Assembly: GCA_945928585.1 (NCBI GenBank)
Contig: CAMENQ010000053.1
Coordinates: 1 to 10,662 of the forward strand
Source of the DNA: an uncultured Roseburia sp.
Lineage (GTDB): Bacteria > Bacillota > Clostridia > Lachnospirales > Lachnospiraceae
DNA length: 10,662 bases
Direction of reading: 5' to 3'
The notes under the pieces were generated by a model. The model was not told the DNA's origin, searched no databases, and saw only the letters and a list, made by a program, of their open reading frames with translations. Within the stretch, counting starts at the first letter, position 1; every line of letters begins with the position of its first letter. Below, in pieces: positions 5,602 through 10,662 of the stretch. Both the position numbers and the translations under genes were made by a program.

Positions 5602-8019
5602 ATGAACACACCATTATCATGGATAAAAGCATATGTACCTGAACTTGAATGTACAGATCAGGAATATACAGATGCAATGACGTTGTCAGGTACAAAGGTA
5701 GAAAATTTTGAAAGATTAGATGCTGACCTTGACAAAATAATAATAGGACAGATTGAGAAAATAGAGAGACACCCTGACGCAGACAAGCTTGTTATATGTC
5801 AGGTAAATGTAGGAAATGAAACTATACAGATTGTAACAGGAGCACAGAATGTTAAAGAGGGAATTAAAGTTCCGGTAGTTCTTGATGGAGGACGTGTAGC
5901 AGGAGGTCACGACGGTTCAAGAACAAAGGGCGGAATAAAAATAAAGAAGGGAAAGCTCAGAGGAGTAGAGTCATATGGTATGATGTGCTCAATTGAGGAG
6001 CTTGGTTCAAGCAGAGATTTTTATCCTGAGGCACCTGAGGACGGAATATATATTTTTCCGGATACGGCAGTAGTAGGAAGTGATGCCATTGAAGCGCTGG
6101 GACTTCACGACACTGTATTTGAATATGAAATAACATCAAACAGAGTAGACTGCTTCGGAGTAATAGGTATAGCCAGAGAGGCAGCAGCTACATTTAAAAA
6201 GCCGTTTGTGCCTCCGGTAGTTACCCAAACAGGCAGAGGTGGAAATGCTGCAGATGAAATTTCAGTAGAGGTTCAGGCACCAGACCTTTGTACAAGATAC
6301 TGTGCAAGAGTAGTAAAAAATGTTAAAATCAGCCCATCACCTGAATGGATGCAGAGAAGACTGGCAGCAAGCGGTATAAGACCTATAAATAACCTTGTTG
6401 ATATTACAAATTATGTTATGGAGGAATTTGGACAGCCAATGCATGCTTATGATTTAAGCACCATAGCAGGAAAGAAAATTATTGTAAGACGTGCAGATGA
6501 AGGCGAAAAGTTTATGACTCTTGACGGACAGGAAAGAATACTTGACAATAATATGCTTATGATATGCGACGCAGAAAAGTCTATAGGTATTGCAGGTATT
6601 ATGGGCGGTGAAAATTCAAAAATCACAGATGATGTAAAGGATGTTCTTTTTGAGGCTGCTACCTTTGACGGTACAAATATAAGACTTTCTGCAAAGAGAG
6701 TGGGACTAAGAACAGATGCGTCAGGAAAGTTTGAAAAGGGACTTGATCCTGAAAATGCAAAGGCAGCCATAGACAGAGCCTGCCAGCTTATAGAGGAGCT
6801 TGGAGCAGGAGAGGTAGTATCAGGTATGGTAGATGTTTATCCAAATCCGGTTAAACCTAAACGTATAAAAATTGAGATGGACAAAATAAACAGCCTTCTT
6901 GGAACGGATGTATCACTTGATACTGCGAAAGAATATTTTAAGAGACTTGAAATAGAGTATGATGATGCTACGGGAGAAGCTGTTATACCTACATTCCGTC
7001 AGGATTTACTTGGAAGGGCAGATATGGCAGAGGAAGTGGCAAGATTTTTCGGTTACGACAATATTCCTGTATCACTTCCTTCAGGAGAAGCTACTGCAGG
7101 TAAGCTTTCATTTAAGATGAGAGTGGAGTCGGTAGCAAGAGATATAGCTGAGTTCTGCGGATTTTCACAGGGTATGACATATTCATTTGAAAGTCCGAAG
7201 GTATTTGACAAACTTATGCTTCCGGAAGATTCTCCTCTTAGAAAAACCGTAAATATTATGAATCCATTAGGTGAGGATTTCAGCGTTATGAGAACAACCT
7301 CTCTTAATGGTATGCTTGTTTCACTTGCTACTAATTATAATAGAAGAAACAAGAACGTAAGACTTTATGAGTTAGGAAACATATACCTTCCAAAATCACT
7401 TCCGGTTACGGAGCTTCCGGAGGAAAGAATGCAGTTTACGCTTGGTATGTACGGCGACGGCGACTTTTTTGATATGAAGGGCGTTATTGAGGAATTCTTT
7501 GACAAGATAGGATTATCTAAAAAAGAAGAATATGACCCTACAGATAAAAAACCATACCTCCATCCGGGCAGACAGGCTGACATTATATATGATGGCAGAA
7601 AAGTCGGATATCTGGGAGAGGTACATCCACAGGTAGCGGAAAACTATGGCATAGGTGACAGAGCGTATATTGCAGTTATAGATATGCCGGAAATAGTAGA
7701 CCTTGCTACATTTGACAGAAAGTATACAGGTATTGCAAAATATCCTGCTGTTACAAGAGATATAGCTATGGTTATGCCAAAGGATATTCTTGTGGGACAG
7801 GTAGAAAAGGTATTTGATGAAAAGGGCGGAAAGCTTTTGGAGTCATATAATCTCTTTGACATATATGAGGGTGCCCAGATTAAATCAGGTTACAAATCTG
7901 TAGCATATTCACTTTCATTCAGGGCATTAGACAGAACACTGGAGGATAAGGACATAGTGGCAGTTATGGATAAGATACTTGCAGCCCTTAAGGATATGGG
8001 AATAGAGCTTAGAAGCTAA
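5602..8019 (+). CDS. pheT: Phenylalanyl-tRNA synthetase beta subunit
   Basis: PheT is the large subunit of the synthetase; it binds tRNA and hosts the B3/B4 editing site that removes mischarged Tyr. The 805 residues match the usual bacterial length. In order I see the N-terminal domain, an OB-fold tRNA-binding domain at about 40-150 (with KLRGVESYGMMCSIEELG), B3/B4 at about 215-390 (with ASGIRPINNLVDITNYVM), B5 at about 417-488 (ending in RQDLLGRADMAEEVARFFGYD), a catalytic-like core to about 700 (with NPLGEDFSVMRTTSL and VRLYELGNIY), and a C-terminal FDX-ACB anticodon-binding domain from about 710 (KYPAVTRDIAMV near its start). GGAGG (5591-5595) lies six bases before the ATG. An independent strong ribosome binding site makes sense because the long repeat-filled spacer prevents translational coupling to pheS. 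Confidence 0.98.
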   Translation: MNTPLSWIKAYVPELECTDQEYTDAMTLSGTKVENFERLDADLDKIIIGQIEKIERHPDADKLVICQVNVGNETIQIVTGAQNVKEGIKVPVVLDGGRVAGGHDGSRTKGGIKIKKGKLRGVESYGMMCSIEELGSSRDFYPEAPEDGIYIFPDTAVVGSDAIEALGLHDTVFEYEITSNRVDCFGVIGIAREAAATFKKPFVPPVVTQTGRGGNAADEISVEVQAPDLCTRYCARVVKNVKISPSPEWMQRRLAASGIRPINNLVDITNYVMEEFGQPMHAYDLSTIAGKKIIVRRADEGEKFMTLDGQERILDNNMLMICDAEKSIGIAGIMGGENSKITDDVKDVLFEAATFDGTNIRLSAKRVGLRTDASGKFEKGLDPENAKAAIDRACQLIEELGAGEVVSGMVDVYPNPVKPKRIKIEMDKINSLLGTDVSLDTAKEYFKRLEIEYDDATGEAVIPTFRQDLLGRADMAEEVARFFGYDNIPVSLPSGEATAGKLSFKMRVESVARDIAEFCGFSQGMTYSFESPKVFDKLMLPEDSPLRKTVNIMNPLGEDFSVMRTTSLNGMLVSLATNYNRRNKNVRLYELGNIYLPKSLPVTELPEERMQFTLGMYGDGDFFDMKGVIEEFFDKIGLSKKEEYDPTDKKPYLHPGRQADIIYDGRKVGYLGEVHPQVAENYGIGDRAYIAVIDMPEIVDLATFDRKYTGIAKYPAVTRDIAMVMPKDILVGQVEKVFDEKGGKLLESYNLFDIYEGAQIKSGYKSVAYSLSFRALDRTLEDKDIVAVMDKILAALKDMGIELRS

Positions 8020-8052
8020 TATGGAAATTCCTAAAGCGACAGTATAAAATTG

Positions 8053-8083
8053 AAAAAAAGCGCCGCAACCTGCGGCGTTTTTT
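8053..8083 (+). terminator. Terminator of the pheST operon
   Basis: CGCCGCA (8061-8067) and TGCGGCG (8071-8077) form a seven-base-pair GC-rich stem with an ACC loop. It is extended by A-U pairs between 8055-8059 and the T run 8078-8083. It sits 33 bases after the pheT stop codon and is the strongest simple hairpin in the window. Confidence 0.93.
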
Positions 8084-8096
8084 CCAAGAAAGGAAA

Positions 8097-8123
8097 TTGC
8101 CAAAACTGGTAACAGGGTTGCCA
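8097..8123 (+). promoter_or_regulatory. Alternating half-sites upstream of the exported-protein operon
   Basis: Three related six-base elements alternate in orientation: TTGCCA at 8097-8102, TGGTAA at 8107-8112 and TTGCCA at 8118-8123. The two direct copies begin 21 bases apart, two helical turns, and both continue into AAA or AAT. The middle element can pair with either flank (TGGTAAC with GTTGCCA is seven pairs with one G-U). The third element overlaps the proposed -35 box. This layout suits a repressor operator, but no regulator gene is in view. Confidence 0.35.
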
Positions 8124-8146
8124 AATAGGCGAAAGAATTATAAAAT
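8118..8146 (+). promoter_or_regulatory. Promoter of the exported-protein operon
   Basis: A -35 box TTGCCA (8118-8123, four of six matches) and a -10 box TAAAAT (8141-8146, five of six) are separated by 17 bases. The predicted start near 8153 leaves a leader of about 48 bases before the ATG at 8201. A promoter is expected here because the pheST terminator ends at 8083. Confidence 0.55.
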
Positions 8147-8200
8147 AGGAATGAAGTTTATACTTGCGAAAAAATAAAAAAAGAGAAGGAGCGTGATGCT

Positions 8201-9808
8201 ATGAAGTTAAGCTTCAAAAGAAAAATGGCTGTTTTTATGGCTGTGTTAATGACTTTTTTCATAATTCTCGGTGGACAGACATTAATACCTGCAAACGCAG
8301 AACAGGGTAATGATACCGGATATGAAATCGCATTTACAGATGTAACCGTAAATGGAAATACTATCACATATGCAGTTGGTGAAGCAAATGTTATAGTTAC
8401 AGTAGAGAATGGAACAGTTTCTGATTCTAAGGTTATAATACCGGATGGTCAGGAGGGAACTGTTACATTTGCCCTTAGCAATAATTTTGATCCGGATACA
8501 ATGGAAGTTGCACTTGTTGCAGATGATGGTTTTACCACTACATTAAATGTTATCAATGGAAGAACGTCATTAGCAAACAAAACAAATGATGGTGGTATTC
8601 CTAAAAAAGTAAAATTAGTAGTTCGTGCAAAAGGCAACAATGGTCCGGGTGGCGGACCAGAAGGTCCGGAAAATAATTTTGACGGCAGGGCATATTTTGT
8701 ATGGCAGGGTAAAGACGATACACTTTGCGTACATGAAATCACAGGACTTGAAGAGAGCAGAAGTCAGGGTGATATAATTGCATTTGATATAATATACATT
8801 CCTGTTTCAGATGTGAAGGATGATGATACAGGCGAGCAGTTTGTAATCGGAAATGAGAATTACTTCTGGATGTGGAGTGCGGCAGAACAGTTTATTGAAG
8901 ATAATAATTCAAGCTATACTGCATTTGCAAATGCACTTGATAATATCTGGGGTACTCCGGAATTCCGTTCTATTGCCATTGACCCATGTGGCGCAGAGGA
9001 TGGTAACAGTACAGTATGTACAAACGGTGACAGAAATTTCCGTGCAACCATCTATGATGACACAACTTTTGAGGGTGTTGCATTCAGCCAGAATGAAAAT
9101 GACTATACATATTTTCCAAGCTTCTGGGATAATGTGTTTTTCACAAATACAGTAGATATTTCAAATTCTACAGCAGAAGAACCGGCAGTATATGAAGCAT
9201 TTCTTATAGAGCCGACAATCCATTTTGGCAAAGCTGATAATTCAGTTAATGAATTTACCGGAATTCGTGCATTAAATGTTCCTGATGGTGCAGTTACAAT
9301 TACAGAAAACCCGGCAGGCGGATATGATATAGAGTTTGGTTCAAATTTCTTTGATAATGTTGTGTTTGAAATAACAACTGCAAATGAAAATTATTACATT
9401 GAAATTGCACGTACTGCAATTCAGGTATTTGATACTAACGGACCTGAAGAAGAAAATCCACAGGTTGTTGCAAAAATATTTTATGATAAAGATGAAAGCT
9501 ATACTGATTATGAAGTTTATGCAACAATTCACTATAAAGACGGAAGTATAAGCGTACAGAAAACGACAGTTTCAGAAATTACAGACGATGGATTAGGAAA
9601 TACACCGGCTCCGGGAACTTATGAAATGGAAGCAGGAAAGGGATTAAAGTGTGCACAGTATAGTGTTCCATTAACTGATGATATTGAAGGAATTGATTTT
9701 AATGCAGTAAAGAGCGGAGCACTTTCCGGTGACTCTTATGGCGGAAGCTACTTTGGTTCTGAAAATGGTGTTTATTATGACGTTGAAGAACGTTGTATAG
9801 TATACTAA
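8201..9808 (+). CDS. Exported protein of unknown function, 535 residues
   Basis: The start is ATG 8201 behind AGAAGGAG (8184-8191) with nine bases between. Residues 1-33 are a classic signal peptide: a Lys/Arg-rich start, a hydrophobic run from about 9 to 25 and an ANA cleavage site before Glu 34. Residues about 34-143 look like a beta-rich domain with alternating hydrophobics (VIVTVENGTVSDSKVIIP). A Gly/Pro-rich linker (about 144-158) leads to a long acidic region with many aromatic residues and few cysteines, including two in DPCGAEDGNSTVC. I recognise no enzyme motif, no sorting signal and no C-terminal membrane segment, so the protein may be released or held by partners. The sequence ends VEERCIVY without obvious truncation. 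It is 19 bases upstream of a second exported-protein gene, suggesting an operon. A carbohydrate-binding or adhesive role is possible but unsupported. Confidence 0.85.
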   Translation: MKLSFKRKMAVFMAVLMTFFIILGGQTLIPANAEQGNDTGYEIAFTDVTVNGNTITYAVGEANVIVTVENGTVSDSKVIIPDGQEGTVTFALSNNFDPDTMEVALVADDGFTTTLNVINGRTSLANKTNDGGIPKKVKLVVRAKGNNGPGGGPEGPENNFDGRAYFVWQGKDDTLCVHEITGLEESRSQGDIIAFDIIYIPVSDVKDDDTGEQFVIGNENYFWMWSAAEQFIEDNNSSYTAFANALDNIWGTPEFRSIAIDPCGAEDGNSTVCTNGDRNFRATIYDDTTFEGVAFSQNENDYTYFPSFWDNVFFTNTVDISNSTAEEPAVYEAFLIEPTIHFGKADNSVNEFTGIRALNVPDGAVTITENPAGGYDIEFGSNFFDNVVFEITTANENYYIEIARTAIQVFDTNGPEEENPQVVAKIFYDKDESYTDYEVYATIHYKDGSISVQKTTVSEITDDGLGNTPAPGTYEMEAGKGLKCAQYSVPLTDDIEGIDFNAVKSGALSGDSYGGSYFGSENGVYYDVEERCIVY

Positions 9809-9827
9809 GAGAGGAGAGTGAAGAGTA

Positions 9828-10418
9828 ATGAAAAAATGGTTAAAGACAATAATACCTGTATTTGCATTTGCTTTCATCCTCCTGTTCTCAGGAATACAGG
9901 CACAGGCAGGAACTATTACATCAGTAAACGCAGAAGCAGGTGATAATGAATTTACCGTAAGCGGTAAAGCAGGAGATGGTGTTCTTTCAGTAGTAATCTT
10001 TGTATATGATTCTACAGGAACAAAACTGTTGCAGATGAAATCGGTTGCTGTCGACTCAAATCATAGTTATACAGATACATTTGAAGCTGAAGTAGGAACA
10101 TATGTTGTGAAGGTAGCTGACTATGAAGGCGGTGCTTTTAAGGAGACAAGCGTAACAGTTGAACAGATAGAAACAACAACTCAGGCAGAAACGACAACAC
10201 AGACAGAAACAACAACACAGAAAGAAACGACAGTAACATCTACAGAAAAAGCAGAAGAAACAACAGTTTCAAAAGATGAAACAAAGGCAGATGCTACAGT
10301 TAGCGATACTACAGGCAATAAAACAGGTGATTCTTCACCGGTTATGCCATTAGCAGTATTGGCTGCAGTAGCTCTTGTCTCAGTAGTTGCAGTAGCAGTT
10401 TCAAAGAAACATGCATAA
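9828..10418 (+). CDS. Exported, membrane-anchored surface protein, 196 residues
   Basis: The ATG at 9828 follows GAGGAG (9811-9816) with eleven bases between, and starts 19 bases after the preceding stop. Residues 1-27 are a signal peptide with an AQA cleavage site. Residues about 28-112 form a compact beta-rich, Ig-like module (TSVNAEAGDNEFTVSGKAGD, later TYVVKVADYEGGAF). Residues about 113-163 are a Thr/Glu/Gln/Lys stalk with three ETTTQ(A/T/K) repeats. The C-terminus reads NKTGDSSPVMP, then a hydrophobic stretch (about 175-191) and KKHA. KTGD followed by a membrane segment and a short basic tail resembles sortase sorting signals of Lachnospiraceae, but the usual Leu-Pro before it is Gly-Asn here. 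Either sortase or plain membrane retention could anchor it. With the upstream gene it may form a two-part surface system; function is unknown. Confidence 0.85.
   Translation: MKKWLKTIIPVFAFAFILLFSGIQAQAGTITSVNAEAGDNEFTVSGKAGDGVLSVVIFVYDSTGTKLLQMKSVAVDSNHSYTDTFEAEVGTYVVKVADYEGGAFKETSVTVEQIETTTQAETTTQTETTTQKETTVTSTEKAEETTVSKDETKADATVSDTTGNKTGDSSPVMPLAVLAAVALVSVVAVAVSKKHA
10170..10223 (+). repeat. Three 18-base repeats coding for the Thr-rich stalk
   Basis: Three in-frame 18-base units (10170-10187, 10188-10205, 10206-10223) encode ETTTQA, ETTTQT and ETTTQK, with a partial fourth (ETT) after them. Such stalk repeats commonly vary in number between strains and set how far a surface domain stands off the wall. 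Confidence 0.8.
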
Positions 10419-10440
10419 AATGTAACTGATTTTTCTGAAT

Positions 10441-10460
10441 AAATATAATATATTATATTT
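10441..10460. repeat. Perfect 20-base AT palindrome
   Basis: AAATATAATA (10441-10450) is the exact reverse complement of TATTATATTT (10451-10460). It lies between the stop codon of the surface protein and the terminator. It contains only A and T, so it would be a weak RNA hairpin; chance in AT-rich DNA is a reasonable explanation. Confidence 0.5.
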
Positions 10461-10465
10461 GAATT

Positions 10466-10520
10466 AAAAGGCACAGGAATATTTCCTGTGCCTTTTATAT
10501 TGCCGTGCGGCATTTTTTTT
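10466..10520 (+). terminator. Double terminator of the exported-protein operon
   Basis: The first hairpin is a perfect 14-base-pair stem: AAAAGGCACAGGAA (10466-10479) with TTCCTGTGCCTTTT (10483-10496), with a three-base loop but only four T at its end. Four bases later a mini-hairpin, TGCC (10501-10504) with GGCA (10509-10512), is followed by eight T (10513-10520). The first stem is symmetrical enough to work on either strand; the second has the better U tract. Confidence 0.88.
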
Positions 10521-10626
10521 CAAAAATTTAACTTTCAATTAACCTCCATATGATGTCTGAATTTGAAAAAAGAGATAGGATATAGCTGTAATTATTTAAA
10601 TTATGTTATTAGGAGGAATAATAGAA

Positions 10627-10662
10627 ATGAGAAAAAGAAGCAGATGGATGTCAGCCATAATT
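10627..10662 (+). CDS. Start of a further gene, cut by the window end
   Basis: ATG at 10627 follows a strong AGGAGG (10611-10616) with ten bases between, and twelve codons stay open to the last base. The residues MRKRSRWMSAII are a basic start turning hydrophobic, as in a signal peptide or membrane anchor. The gene follows the double terminator and about 100 bases of leader, so it should have its own promoter, though I cannot place one with confidence. Function cannot be judged. Confidence 0.6.
   Translation, partial: MRKRSRWMSAII

Noticed and set aside
8853..9155. 100-codon frame inside the exported-protein gene
   Set aside because: It lies in another frame of the well-supported 535-residue gene and lacks its own ribosome binding site.
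10181..10513. Minus-strand Val/Thr/Ser-rich frame opposite the stalk repeats
   Set aside because: It is the mirror of the ACA-rich stalk repeats and runs through the terminator hairpins; no start signals support it.

Overview
The window looks like an ordinary chromosomal segment from a low-GC Firmicute, most likely a member of the Lachnospiraceae. This rests on the AT-rich sequence with strong AGGAG-type ribosome binding sites, the T-box control of pheST, a protein matching what I know as the DUF6465 family (typical of Lachnospiraceae), and secreted proteins with a Thr-rich stalk and a C-terminal KTGD/membrane segment. Species cannot be named from the sequence alone.

Layout. (1) 93-362: a sigma-A-like promoter, a 6S RNA gene whose rod-shaped pairing can be traced, and its terminator. 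(2) 472-2820: a large membrane-anchored SpoIID/LytB-domain protein. It converges on (3) 2926-3408, minus strand: a small protein with a Lys/Ala-rich tail and a DUF6465-like C-terminal domain. The two share a bidirectional terminator. (4) 3683-3784: a 33-codon ORF with a good ribosome binding site, followed by about 3.5 degenerate tandem copies of its own 3' end. (5) 3875-8083: the phenylalanyl-tRNA synthetase operon. It has a TTGACA promoter, a Phe-specific T-box leader with UUC specifier, a further leader region rich in inverted repeats, pheS, a 266-base spacer carrying five tandem 31-33-base repeats, pheT, and a strong terminator. (6) 8097-10520: a probable two-gene operon for exported proteins of unknown function, with an operator-like half-site cluster upstream and a double terminator downstream. 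(7) 10627 to the end: the first 12 codons of another gene, perhaps also exported.

The functionally connected part is the pheST operon. Uncharged tRNA-Phe should be sensed by the T-box, allowing read-through into both synthetase subunits. The SpoIID-like protein and the two exported proteins point to cell-envelope work but are not obviously linked to each other. I do not see a clearly new multi-gene system. The least explained items are the repeat arrays after the mini-ORF and between pheS and pheT, the second structured segment between the T-box terminator and pheS, the conserved-looking mini-ORF itself, and the exported-protein operon.
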